DNA of 64,000 nucleotides, from NCBI GenBank assembly GCA_006176705.1, contig QRFJ01003350.1, forward strand, positions 1-64,000. The letters run 5' to 3'. Within the stretch, counting starts at the first letter, position 1; every line of letters starts with the position of its first letter. The notes under the pieces were generated by a model, which worked only from the letters and a program-made list of their open reading frames with translations, made no database searches and was not told where the DNA came from. This DNA comes from Cocos nucifera. Its lineage: Eukaryota; Streptophyta; Magnoliopsida; Arecales; Arecaceae. This document shows, in pieces, positions 1-10,223 of this stretch. The position numbers and the translations under genes are program-made.

Positions 1-170
1 TGCTTGAGTCATTCTTTAGGCAATTTCATCCTTTAAAAAGTATATAAAACAAGATGTCCATAGACTTCCATTATCAGTTAAGATTTTTCTCACATCATAA
101 TTTGTCATTGTCATAAAAACAACAATAGCATCAGTATGAGGAGTTTGAACTCTATCTATATCTTAATCGG
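1..170 (-). pseudogene. Retropepsin fragment of Tat-type pol
   Basis: The minus-strand translation contains a stretch reading NYDVRKILTDNGS, the active-site region of Tat-lineage aspartic proteases. These use D-N-G where most retropepsins have D-S/T-G. The same motif with RRILVDNGSS occurs in the element at 21802. At least one in-frame stop lies just upstream and the frame breaks right after the motif. The gene is cut by the window start. It would have processed the Gag-Pol polyprotein inside the virus-like particle. Confidence 0.7.
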
Positions 171-369
171 AAAGAAAAATAACATCATTAGAGAAGAAGT
201 TTGCTTCCTTGATTTGCCATCTTTTTCTGAGCAGAACCTCAGCTTCCTTTCTGTCCCTTGCCCAGCCCTGAGCCACCAGTGGACCTCGAGTTCATGTAGA
301 TCATGCTAGCTATTGGGATATTACCATGGTCATCTTCACATTGGTTTTGGCCTGACGTGACACTTCTAT

Positions 370-1440
370 CGGGATTTTTTTCCTATCTTGGATGAACTTT
401 CTGAGGTATCCCCTATAGATGAGACATTCGATCTCGTCCTTCAAGTGGCGACATTCTTCAGTGTCATGCCCATGATTTCAATGAAATTAGTAGTACTTCT
501 TTTGATTTATTCTTGCGATGGTCTTGTCAAAGGCTATGGCCGACATAAGTATTTTCTGCCCTCAATCTCCATCAGGACCTAAGAATGTGAGGCAAAGAGT
601 GGAGTATAGTTGTTGAAGTGTCACTGGGGACTCTTCATCCTTTGCTGCTTCTGAGAGTTATCATTTCTTCCTTCTTTTCTTGTCCCATGATCTTCTTCAT
701 GGGATCTCTTTTTCTCTTTGTTCTTCTCCCCTTCTTTCTTTTGATGAAGGACTTCACTTTTCTCTGCCTGCATGTATTTTCATGCTTAGGCCAGGAGACC
801 AGAGTAATCCTTAAGAAAATTCTTATTTAGGAAGAAGATTAGGTGTTCATCTTTGAGTCCTCTCTTCACCACCGACATGGCGACAAACTCATTAAAGTCC
901 TGGACTTAAAGCATGGCGGCATTGAAATGTGCCATGTAGCCCCTTAGTAGCTCTCCTTCTTTTTGCTGAATAGAGAAGAAGCTATCACTGTACCTCGGTT
1001 GTGGCCTCTGGTTATTCAAATGCATGTTGAACTACATTTCCAACTGCTCAAAAGACCGAATGAATCCTCTTGGAAGACTAGAAAACCACATCCTTACCGT
1101 CTTCTTGAGTATGCCTGAGAAGGCAAGGCATAGAAGGGCATTGGATGCCCTTTACAGCATTATGAGGGCTTTATATCCCTTCAAGTAGTCAAACAGAGTG
1201 ATCGAGCTATCATAAGACTCAACCTTGAACTGATGTGGAATCAATTCACTTAGAATCTCTCAGAAGAAAGGTGGCTAGGTATTGAAGCTAAAACCATCAT
1301 TCTGTTGATGGCTCCTCACCTGAAATTTGCCAATACGATATTCCAACTCTCGGACTTTTCTCTTGAGATTCTTCACACACTGTGAGTCATGTTAGCATGG
1401 GGAGAGGCTTGAAGTGGAGTCCTCTTTAGAGGGCTCCAAT
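370..1440 (-). pseudogene. gag: Gag polyprotein remnant, Tat-type
   Basis: Gag forms the cytoplasmic virus-like particle. Minus-strand translation from about 1250 to 780 gives the conserved Tat gag core, including FSGILKKTVRMWFSSLPRG, FEQLEM, IQQKEGELLRGYMAHFNAA and LKDEHLIFFLNK. This lines up with the gag at 20018-21367 in the Tat element further right. Further downstream (about 500-400) is the NHGHDTEEC signature followed by LKDEIE and RGYLRKF, the usual C-terminal Tat gag block. Several in-frame stops (for example after ALIML and within AAML-VQDF) and shifts make it non-functional. Confidence 0.75.
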
Positions 1441-1855
1441 GATCTGTGCCTCCAACCATCCCTTCTTGAATTTTGAGGATATGGAGATGAGTGGCGTGGG
1501 ATCAGATCCATCGATCGTGATCATCGACATGGGGTTGGAACCAGGTTGGAATTCTGATGACCCCACTCTGAGCCCTCCACATAGGTCCAGTGGCTGTGTT
1601 GAAATATGGCCATGGAGGAGCTTGGGTCCTGACCATACTCTATTGCAACTATTGCATGATAGCCTTGAGTTCTTGGACCTACCCCATCAAAGCTTCGATC
1701 ATATCTTGGTTCGTGATAGTATGTTGCTGCTGAGGATGTTGTTTCCCAGTGGTCTACATATTAGAAATATTGTGCAGAGAAGATTATCAGCATGACATGG
1801 AAAAGTAGTTTTGAGATCTTGTTCTCACTATCTTCTTCTAAAAATAGAGTTAAGG

Positions 1856-1873
1856 CCCTTCCTCTATCACTAA
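1856..1873 (-). other. Primer-binding site (degenerate) of the left Tat element
   Basis: The minus strand directly inside the LTR end reads GATTAGTGATAGAGGAAGGG. This resembles the ATTGGCACTAGAAGGAGGG site that follows the 5' LTR of the Tat element at 19960. Two to four transitions separate the two. It marks where minus-strand cDNA synthesis would have been primed by a tRNA; I cannot assign the tRNA with certainty. Confidence 0.5.
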
Positions 1874-1875
1874 TC

Positions 1876-2825
1876 TATTGCTATGCTTTTCTGACTAGGA
1901 TGATAGCTGGGACTGCTCAATGAGCTGGAGTAGGTTGTAGAGCAGGGACTCTCGAACACCTGTAAACTAAGTCTTCGATGTCGGAGAAGAGGGTGGTGGG
2001 CTCTCCGGCAGGTGACCCTCCGATACTTAAGTCAACAACAATTGGAGAGGGAGAATAGTGGAAGAAGGCAATGAGAATAGGAAGTTTCGAGTTTAGAGAA
2101 AGTCCCAAGAGGTCAAGAGATCGATCCCTTTTTCTCTTTTTTTATTTTATCTTTTTATCAAAAGGAGGCCTATCATGGCTGCCAAGCCATTAGCCACCAG
2201 AGTAGTGCGATGTCAGTAGGAGGTTCAGTGCCAGCTTTCTATGAGTAAGAGGAATATTTGTTACTGTAACCAAGTGCCAACTTAACAGGATCCATACGTC
2301 ATGAGTTTCTCGTGATTTCTATATTATAAAGTGGCCTATGGAGAAGAGGGACGGAATAGGATGTGATCAGTTAGATGCCAATCACATTGGTGATGTTGAT
2401 TTTCATGGTAGAGGACCGATGTCGCCAACTTCGTCTGGAGTTGTAAACTATGTCAGCATAACACCAATAATGCTGATCTTATATGAGGGCCAATCTTATG
2501 TGATCGACTGCTGGTCGATGTCATGCATGCTATATAGGATCCACGTCATAGATTGTCCACATCATGACAATAGGTGTGATCGATGGATGTCCGATGATGT
2601 TAGCATCATGCAGCTCATATGCTCTAGATCATCTACATCATCATGCTAGCCCCATCCAGATACCGACCGCATGTAATCGGTGGCCACCCAAGACATCAGC
2701 ATTGAGCAACTCATTTGCTTTAAGCCGTCCATGTTGTCATGCTAGGTGTTCACCACATCATCAGAGGTCGGGCACGTCATGAGGTGACTCAACTATTGTC
2801 CAGCACTATCAAATAATAATCAACA
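1876..2825 (-). repeat. 5' LTR of left Tat-type element
   Basis: On the minus strand the repeat starts TGTTGATTATTATTTG at 2825 and ends at 1876 in CAATA, apparently CAACA with one transition, next to the primer-binding site. A TATA-like TTTATAATATAG lies at about 2325-2335 (minus). Downstream of it is a block with GTTGACTTAAGTATCGGAGG, the conserved R/U5 signature of Tat LTRs. The 2340-2780 stretch is full of short CATCATG/CATGAT-like repeats. The outer boundary is my inference because the partner LTR is outside the window. Confidence 0.55.
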
Positions 2826-2828
2826 TAA

Positions 2829-3230
2829 TGGGTCACACACAATAGAGTCTATGTGGATCAAAGATGAGAGAGTATTAGAACATTAAGTTACTAAAATAAT
2901 TTAGTGGGATTAATGATATTAATATGATTAGTATGGGCTTATTTAATTAAGTATGGACTTAATTAATTAGTCTAGGGCTTATTGGACTTAAGGTCTAATC
3001 CAAGATAGAGTGTAAATTATTAGGGTTTTAAATTTAAGAGCAATAGTTTACTAAGGCAATCGGTTCACCAACTCAGTCAATACAATATTCAAATTTTTAG
3101 ATTAATTTTATTTCATGTGACGGTGGAGTCTCTTAATTTATTCACTACCCTTTGGTCCAGGCACAGCAAAACTATTAATATTTATTAATTACTCTTTGGT
3201 TCAAGTGTAATTTAAATAAATATTAATGCA
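2829..3230. repeat. Unclassified LTR-like repeat, left part (interrupted by Athila insertion)
   Basis: This AT-rich stretch is continuous with 10224 onward once the Athila element at 3231-10223 and one ATGCA copy are removed. The joined repeat starts TGGGTCACACAC and ends CACTTATCA at 11699, about 1.9 kb with TG...CA ends. No coding sequence is visible. It resembles a solo LTR, but I found no matching target duplication at the outer ends, so class and limits are uncertain. Confidence 0.35.
3226..3230. repeat. Target-site duplication ATGCA (left)
   Basis: The five bases ATGCA directly left of the 5' LTR recur at 10224-10228 directly right of the 3' LTR. This is the 5-bp duplication made by retroelement integrase. 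Confidence 0.95.
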
Positions 3231-4818
3231 TGATAAGCATCATAAATTTACCAATAAAAATATTAATTTATTAATTAATTTATATTAATTTTTAAGAATT
3301 AATAATCAATTTATATATAATTTTTGAAAAATTCCTATTTTTATTAATTAAAAAATAATAAAAAATAATAAAAATTAAAAAAATAAAATTTTATTATCAA
3401 TAGAAAGAGCTCATTTTTTTGATCACAATGAAATAAATTTCAAGTAAAACGGAGTTAAAATAGAAAAGATATGAATTTTGAAAGATATAAAATAAATAAA
3501 AATTAAATAAAAAAAGAAAACGGCTCAGCCCGCTCCGTAAGCCAAGCCACCAAGCCAAGCCAAGCCATCAACCCGACTCAGCCGTTGAAGCCATCAGCCG
3601 GTCCACGATCTAGGCGTGGACCGCCAGCTCAGCAAATTCCGGCGAATCAGAAATTGCCACGTGGTGGACCTAGACCCCTTAAGGGTCTACAGAAATTTAT
3701 CGTGGCTCACAAGGGTAATTTAGTCTTTTTGTTCGACAACAGCGGCGTTGATTGGTTGTGGTGTGCGGTGCGGCCGGTCCACGCGGTCCATGTTATTGCG
3801 CGATCAGACGGATGTGGTTGTTTGCGGTCAGGATCGGACGGCTGTGGTTGCTTCCGAATTTTATTCAGATACAAACATCACACGGATCACCATCGGACGG
3901 CAGCGCTCGATCCAGGCGACGATCCGACGGTCCAGAAAGCTCCCGACGGTGATCAAACTCTCAGGCGCATGATTTGCAGCCAGATTTCCTCCATCAAGCA
4001 CGATCCAACGGCCAGAAATTAATCCGACCTGATTTGGGCTGATCTGCATCCGATTTTGATGATTTTTGGACCATTGGATTCCTGTTGAATGGCTGGATTT
4101 TATCAGATTTATCAGAGTCGTATCAGAGCTATTTTGATTCAAATTTTATCCAAATTTCTTTATATTTTTATGATTACAAAGGCTATTAGTCCCATATTGT
4201 CTTTAGAAAAAAATATCCAGCCCTCCTAGCTCTATAAAAAGGACCCTAAGCCACCAAAAATCAACATCTCCGATCAAGGTGAAGCTTTGGTACAGGGCGA
4301 AGCCAGGCTATGGGTTAAAGGCTGCTTTGAAGCAACGGGTGCCAAGAAGAAGAGCCGAGCTTCTACACCATCTTTCTGCCAATGCCGATCCAAGATCAGA
4401 GATCAGGCTATTTTATTTTTTTAAATTTCATGTATTTAAATTTTAAAATTTTAATTAATAAAAATTTTATTTTTTCACTTTAATTTCTTACTTTTTATTT
4501 TTATTGTAATTTAATTTCTGCACTTTAAATTATTGCCTTGCAAGTAGATGCTAAGATCTAACTAGTAGATCTTAGTACCAAGTTTAAATTCCTGCACCTT
4601 TTAATTTTTGCATTTTTTTATTTTCCGACTTCATTTTTGATCCCAAAACTCTTCTCTTTTCTTTTTCTTTTATAAAATCAAAGATTTCAAATCTAAAAAC
4701 ACTACCTTTCCTGTGGATTCGACCCGACTCACTGCTATCTACTGATTTTTAATTATTTTAAAAAGTCGGATTAAACTGATAAATACGGTGTCTTAACGAC
4801 AACATCGCGTTCCTATCA
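3231..4818 (+). repeat. 5' LTR of Athila-type element
   Basis: This 1588-bp repeat starts TGATAAGCATCATAAATTTA and ends CGCGTTCCTATCA. A TATA box (TCTATAAAAAGG) sits at 4231-4242, so transcription should start near 4260-4270. A GC-rich block (about 3520-4030) lies in the upstream half, between AT-rich flanks. In the first 300 bp I count about ten differences from the 3' LTR, all transitions, plus one single-base indel. Two further short indels distinguish the copies downstream. Confidence 0.95.
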
Positions 4819-4824
4819 AGTTTT

Positions 4825-4842
4825 TAGCGCCGTTGTCGGGGA
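4825..4842 (+). other. Primer-binding site
   Basis: TAGCGCCGTTGTCGGGGA lies six bases inside the 5' LTR. It matches the Athila-type site TGGCGCCGTTGTCGGGGA except for one G-to-A transition. From established knowledge this site pairs with the 3' end of a tRNA-Asp. Confidence 0.85.
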
Positions 4843-5306
4843 AGGCACGGATATTAAATTTTTGATCTCTTTGATTTTTTTTATAAATAAATTATAAATA
4901 AAATTTTTATTTTCTTGCTAATTTTTTTATTATTATTTTGCAGGAAAAGAAAAAAAGAACAAAAAGAATCAGAAGTTTTGCCTGGTGAGATCAATCCTAA
5001 CCCTAGTTTTTTTTTCTTTTTATTTTATTTATTTATTTATTTTATTTTTTAAGTTAATTTAAAAATATTTATTTAAACCTAATTAAAAGCCTCATGATAA
5101 GATTAGAAACCTTAACTGCTTAGAGCATGCATCATATTAGTTTTATTTTTATCTTTATTTTTATTTTTATTTTTTTTGGTAATTGCTGGAAGCAAGGTAA
5201 GCCTTTCAGAATATAATTAGTTACATGCATCTAATTTAAATTGCATAAAATCCTTTGATTGAATTTTTTTTTTTTCGTGCATATTCATATTAAATCAAAT
5301 TAAGGG

Positions 5307-5800
5307 CACAACCCAATTAAACAAGATAAGGTGGAGATTTGATCACCCTTTCTTAGCCCACAAATAACCAACCAGCATCCTGCATTGACCTAAGCCTTTA
5401 ATTTTAAAATCAATTAGACATCAACCCTAGGAACTCGAGCTCAATAGGATAAGGAATCCAAAGAGTTGAACCGGGTTAGGATAAGTCAATTTGACTGATG
5501 TCTAGGAAAGTGGTTCAGGGACGATTGGGCCCGAAGGAAGGTGGTTTCTAATTAGTTCCGTTCGCTTACCTGGCCAAGCATAATTGGTGTCTAAGGCAAG
5601 CAACGGGGGGACTCCCACCGATCTTACACTTACCTGGCTAGTTGATTGGCTAATCCTACACTTGGAGGGCTTGAAGGTGACCTTGGCAGTTAGGAGCTGT
5701 CTAGATCTAGGATAACCCTTAGTCAGGATTGATTGACCAACTTGATTGCTAACCAACATTAGATCTAATTAAACCGAATTCTTCTCTTTCTTCTTAGTTC
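5307..5800 (+). promoter_or_regulatory. Conserved Athila leader (5' untranslated) block
   Basis: This noncoding stretch aligns almost throughout with 51371-51860 of the other Athila element. Shared landmarks include AACAAGATAAGGTGGAGATT, TTAGTTCCGTT, GGTGTCTAAGGCAAGCAACG and GACTCCCACCGATCTTACAC. Retention in two otherwise diverged copies suggests a cis-acting role such as packaging or translation control. That is inference; common descent alone could explain part of it. Confidence 0.6.
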
Positions 5801-6082
5801 TAGGACTCCTTAGGACCTCTTCTTTAGAACTTTTTTTCTTTCTTCTCCTTTCTCCTCTAAAAATAAAATAAAATAAAAATTAAACTAACTAAAAATTAAT
5901 AATTAAATTAAATTAAATTAAATTAAAATTAACAAATAAAAATAATTAAAAAAATTTAATTTTTAATATAATAAAATAATAATAATAATAATAAATAAAA
6001 AAAAATATTCTAAAAATTTTTAAACCACACATTAGGGTTGCACTAATATATGTACGGTAGGAAATCATTTTTTCTGATTTAG

Positions 6083-7371
6083 TTGAACTTAATTGAATGG
6101 TTGATTCACATTAAACATAATAATCAAATGGCTAATATAAATCTAATAGTCCAAAAATTAGATAAAGTTGATCTTCTTGATCAGAAAATAGATCAACTCC
6201 TAACCCTAGGTCAACAATCTTCTAATTATCAGGAGAGTTATTCAATCTATGCTAGTCCAACCCATCATATAAGTGAATGTTCTATGACTGCACAGTTTCC
6301 ATATTTTATCCAAGAACAAGTTCAAGCTACTCAAGGATACTCCAAATTAATTAATGACCCATTTTCAAATTCATATAATTCAGATTGGAGTAACTTTAAT
6401 TTTTCTTGGACATCCCAATAGACTCAGACCCAAATTTCACTTGAGCAAAATTATCAAAATTATGCCTATAATAATGGTCAGCCTAGTCAGTTTAACCAGC
6501 CATCATATTATAATCAACCCTCATACCCACCTCCTCAACAGACCAATCTAGCTGATGATAGATTTAACCAACTTCAATAATTGATTCTAACTCAACAGCA
6601 ATCTATCGCCAGACTAGAAGCTCAAATAGGATAATTAGTTGAGTCTAACATGAGGAGAGAACTAGATCAACTACCGAACCTACCAATTTCAAACAACCCA
6701 CCTAATGACCACCAACCACCTGGATTAAATTATCAATCTAATGTTTCATCTAAGAATCTCCAATTTGAGAATGCCAAAGTAATTCCTAAACTTAAAAGCT
6801 ATAGGATTCTTATGGACCCATACCAAGACCAGGTGAGAGAGGCTAGTACTGATGCTAGCCAAAATAAAAATCAGAGGAACTGGTTAGTACTGAGACTAAC
6901 CACATAGAAGAACTCAAGCTAGGAATTAGTACTGATGCTAGTTCCAGTTTAAATGAGATAGAAATAAGGGAAAAGAGAATAGATGATTTATCCGAGACTT
7001 ATAAACCTAATGTCCTATCCCCTTCAACCCTAGAAGCTGGTTCTTCTTATAAAAATCAAAAGGCATGTAATGAAATATCAATGGAGTTGTTTAAGCAGGA
7101 TCACATTAATTTACCTCCAGAATTAAAACCGCCTTTAGTCACCATTCTAGCACCCATTGAATCAAACTTAACTCCTAAAACTCTATTTATGAGCATTTTA
7201 GAAAAACAAATAGGAGAAATTCTTAATAAACATGGGTCTGAGAATGGAATCATAAATTATATCCCTAAAATTAACAAAGATTATATCAATAATGGGATTA
7301 AACATCAACTTTCTGAGATTGGCAATCCAAAACCATTGGAATTTGTCAATCTAATATTCGACACAGGATAG
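6083..7371 (+). pseudogene. gag: Gag C-terminal remnant of Athila-type element
   Basis: From 6083 to about 6880 one frame, broken by stops at 6419, about 6580 and about 6632, encodes a glutamine- and asparagine-rich protein. It carries HHISECSMTAQFPYFIQEQ and later ILTQQQSIARLEAQIG, counterparts of YTIYDCPAASQYPEFIHE and SQSIAKLETQLG-like text in the gag at 52.0-53.7 kb. A frameshift near 6880 is followed by 7081-7371 with MELFKQDHINLP, matching LELFKQVQINLS of the other copy. The N-terminal capsid core seen in the other copy is missing. The protein is not functional as it stands. Confidence 0.7.
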
Positions 7372-7390
7372 TGAGCTACATTGTGTCTGG

Positions 7391-7430
7391 CTGAAGACGG
7401 TAAACTTAGCGCTTGTTGGGAGGCAACCCA
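7391..7430 (+). other. Conserved Athila post-pol block
   Basis: CTGAAGACGGTAAACTTAGC followed by GCTTGTTGGGAGGCAACCC is the block found just after the pol stop in Athila elements. The counterpart at 57346-57387 in the second Athila element reads nearly the same. Here it abuts the gag-derived frame, which places the pol deletion junction at about 7371. Confidence 0.7.
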
Positions 7431-7645
7431 ATATTTAGTTTTTATCTAATTTATCTTATTTTCTTTTTAGGATAATTTGAATAAATTGGAGGGAGAGCTC
7501 AAATTTGTAAAGACATGTGCTGGATCAAAAAAATAAATAAATAATAATAATAAATAAATAAAAAAAATATACTGAGTTAGGTGTATTCTTCCATTTTTTT
7601 TTATTACATCCTTTATTTATTTTTTCTCCATTGAGGACAATGTCG

Positions 7646-7668
7646 ATTAAGTTGGGGGGAGGAAAAAA
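7646..7668 (+). other. Internal polypurine tract-like motif
   Basis: ATTAAGTTGGGGGGAGG lies about 1 kb before the 3' LTR and recurs at about 57600 (AATTAAGTTGGGGGAGA) in the second Athila element. A second purine tract lies at the LTR itself. Confidence 0.6.
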
Positions 7669-7989
7669 TAAAATATTTTTAAAATTTTAAGTCCTCGAAA
7701 AAGTTAGTATTTAGTATTTAGATACTTGATTATGCTTAAGAATCGAATTAAACTAAGCATTTTAAAAAAAAGAAAATTGATGCACAGATTAGAGAATCTA
7801 TGAGATATTGAGGAATCAAGTATTAAGAAAATTCAATAAAGATTTAAGTCCAGAATATAAAAATTTTTTTTGGAGCATTTCTAATTATTTCTACTAGCAT
7901 CAAAGAAAAGTCTACTTTTTATAGGCTTGTGTAGGGTAACTATACGTTTCTTCATATAAAAATTTATTTTAATAAAATAGTTTTCAAGT

Positions 7990-8345
7990 ACTTCTCACTG
8001 AGTAACCGGGCCTCTTTGCCTAAGCAAGCATTGAGTTTCGCGTCAAAAGGTGGGAAGGACAAAGAAGCTCATTGTAAAGCTAGTCTTAACTCGTAGCCTA
8101 TTTGATTCGAGCTAGTAAGCCCGAGGGGTATTCTATACCTAGTGCCCTAAAGCCAACTGGTTTGGGAGTCATTGGCCCAAGACTCGCTACATGGATCAAA
8201 TAGAAAGCTTAAGGAGTTAAGACACTCAATAGTGGTACAACGTTAAAAAAAAAAAAAAAAAAAAAAAAATATTGGTTTCCCACCAAGTAACCGGGTCCCA
8301 TTGCCTAAGTAAGCAATGATATTCGCATCAAAAAAAGTGGGCAAT
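7990..8345 (+). repeat. Duplicated approx. 64-bp noncoding motif in Athila 3' region
   Basis: Two direct copies, around 7995-8062 and 8274-8343, share CTGAGTAACCGGGCCTCTTTG/CAAGTAACCGGGTCCCATTG, then CCTAAG(C/T)AAGCA and TCGCATCAAAA-like text. The second Athila element carries the same pair at about 57942 and 58028. A poly-A run follows at 8245-8269. No coding potential is seen. Confidence 0.6.
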
Positions 8346-8640
8346 GTAAAAATAAAAATTAATAAATGAAGGATGGAAGTATCAATACACCTGCCTATAT
8401 GAAAGTTTAGACAAATCAGAGATAAAAGTGGAATAATTTAGAAAAAGTTCTAAAAAATTTAATATTCTTTACTTAATTTTTCTATTGATAAGTATTAATA
8501 CCCCAATGATATATCTCATTTAAGCTCTACTGAATATCAATGGCCATTTTGAAAATTGCTTAGGTAAAATTTGAAACTCTAAAGTTAAAAGGTATTTAAA
8601 ACTAAATTCTTTCTTTACTCGAGGACGAGCAAAGCTTAAG

Positions 8641-8650
8641 TTGGGGGGTG
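8641..8650 (+). other. Polypurine tract of Athila-type element
   Basis: TTGGGGGGTG directly precedes the 3' LTR and would prime plus-strand DNA synthesis. It follows the GAGGACGAGCAAAGCTTAAG text that also precedes the 3' LTR at 58419. Confidence 0.85.
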
Positions 8651-10223
8651 TGATAAGCATCATAAATTTACCAATAAAAATATTAATTTATTAATTAATT
8701 TATATTAATTTTTAAGAATTAATAATCAATTTATATATAATTTTTGAAAAATTTCTATTTTTATTAATTAAAAAATAATAAAAAATAATAAAAATTAAAA
8801 AATAAAATTTTATTATCAATAGAAAGAGCTCATTTTTTTGATCATAACGAAATAAATTTTAAATAAAATAGAGCTAAAATGGAAAAGATATGAATTTTGA
8901 AAGATATAAAATAAATAAAAATTAAATAAAAAAAGAAAATGGCTCAGCCAGCTCCGTAAGTCGAGCCAAGCCATCAAGCCGACTCAGCCGTTGAAGCCAT
9001 CAGCCAGTCCACGATCTAGGCGTGGACCGCCAGCTCAGCAAATTCCGGCGATCAGAAATTGCCACGTGGTGGACCTAGACCCCTTAAGGGTCTACAGAAA
9101 TTTATCGCTGCTCACAAGGGTAATTTAGTCTTTTTGTCCGACAACAGCGGTGCTGATTGGTTGCGGTGTGCGGTGCGGCCAGTCCACGCGGTCCATGGGA
9201 ACAGTTATTGCGCGATCGGATGGATGTGGTTGTTTGCGGTCAGGATCGGACGGCTGTGGTTGCTTCCGAATTTTATTCAGATACAAACATCACGCGGATC
9301 ACCATCGGACGGCAGCGCTCGATCCAAGTGATGATCCGATGGTCCAGAAAGCTCCCGACGGCGATCAAACTCTCAGGCGCATGATTTGCGGCCATATTTC
9401 CTCCATCAAGCGCGATCCAACGGCCAGAAATTAATCCAACCTGGGCTGATCTGCATCCGATTTTGATGATTTTTGGACCGTTGAATTCCTGTTAAATGGC
9501 TGAATTTTATCAGATTTATCAGAGTCATATCAGAGCTATTTTGATTCAAATTTTATCCAAATTTCTTTGTATTTTTATGATTACAAAGGCTATTAGTCCC
9601 ATATTGCCTTTAGAAAAAAATATCCAGCCCTCCTAGCTTTATAAAAAGGACCCTAGGCCACCAAAAATCAACATCTCCGATCAAGGTGAAGCTTTGGTAT
9701 AAGGCGAAGCCAGGCTATGGGTTAAAGGCTGCTTCGAAGCAACGGGTCGAGAAGAAGAGCCGAGCTTCTACACCATCTTTCTGCCAATGCCGATCCAAGA
9801 TCAGAGATTAGGCTATTTTATTTTTTTAAATTTCATGTATTTAAATTTTGAAATTTTAATTAATAAAAATTTTATTTTTGTACTTTAATTTCTTACTTTT
9901 TATTTTTATTATAATTTAATTTCTGTACTTTAAATTATTGCCTTGCAAGTAGATGCTAAGATCTAACTAGTAGATCTTAGTACTAAGTTTAAATTCCTGC
10001 ACCTTTTAATTTTTGCTTTTTTTTATTTTCCGACTTCACTTTTGATCCCAAAACTCTTCTCTTTTCTTTTTCTTTTATAAAATCAAAGATTTTAAATCTA
10101 AAAATACTACCTTCCCTGTAGATTCGACCCGACTCACTGCTATCTACTGATTTTTAATTATTTTAAAAAATCAGATTAAACTGATAAATACGGTGTCTTA
10201 ACGACAACATCGCGTTCCTATCA
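8651..10223 (+). repeat. 3' LTR of Athila-type element
   Basis: This 1573-bp repeat is collinear with the 5' LTR, with the same TGATAAG start, TCCTATCA end and TATA box (TTTATAAAAAGG near 9638). It lacks about 12 bases of the GCCAAGCC repeat near 3545 and has a short insertion near 9197. It is followed directly by ATGCA at 10224-10228. Confidence 0.95.

Larger units (their letters stand above)
1..2825 (-). mobile_element. Tat-type Ty3/gypsy retrotransposon, 5' part (truncated by window edge)
   Basis: Reading the minus strand from right to left gives 5' LTR (1876-2825), a degenerate primer-binding site, a gag coding region (about 1440 to 370) and the start of a retropepsin (about 170 to 1). 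Reverse transcriptase and the rest of pol lie beyond the left edge. The order and sequence match the Tat clade, as in the complete element at 18889-28152. All coding parts are interrupted by stops and shifts, so this is a dead copy. Confidence 0.8.
3231..10223 (+). mobile_element. Athila-type Ty3/gypsy element, non-autonomous (gag remnant, no pol)
   Basis: A complete insertion with two LTRs (3231-4818 and 8651-10223), perfect ATGCA duplications, a primer-binding site, a long AT-rich leader, a gag-derived reading frame, and polypurine tracts. The internal region is only about 3.8 kb. Protease, RT, RNase H and integrase are absent: the gag-like frame ends at 7371 and the sequence passes straight into the block that follows pol in the related element at 51.3-60.2 kb. 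It must have been mobilised in trans, or it lost pol after insertion. Confidence 0.95.

Noticed and set aside
388..830. Plus-strand frames of 64 and 70 codons, hydrophobic
   Set aside because: They are the reverse of the Tat gag on the minus strand, whose conserved motifs explain the sequence.
3585..4142. Overlapping frames on both strands, repeated at 9059-9434
   Set aside because: They lie in the GC-rich part of the two copies of the Athila LTR, upstream of the TATA box. The frames are not conserved between the two copies.
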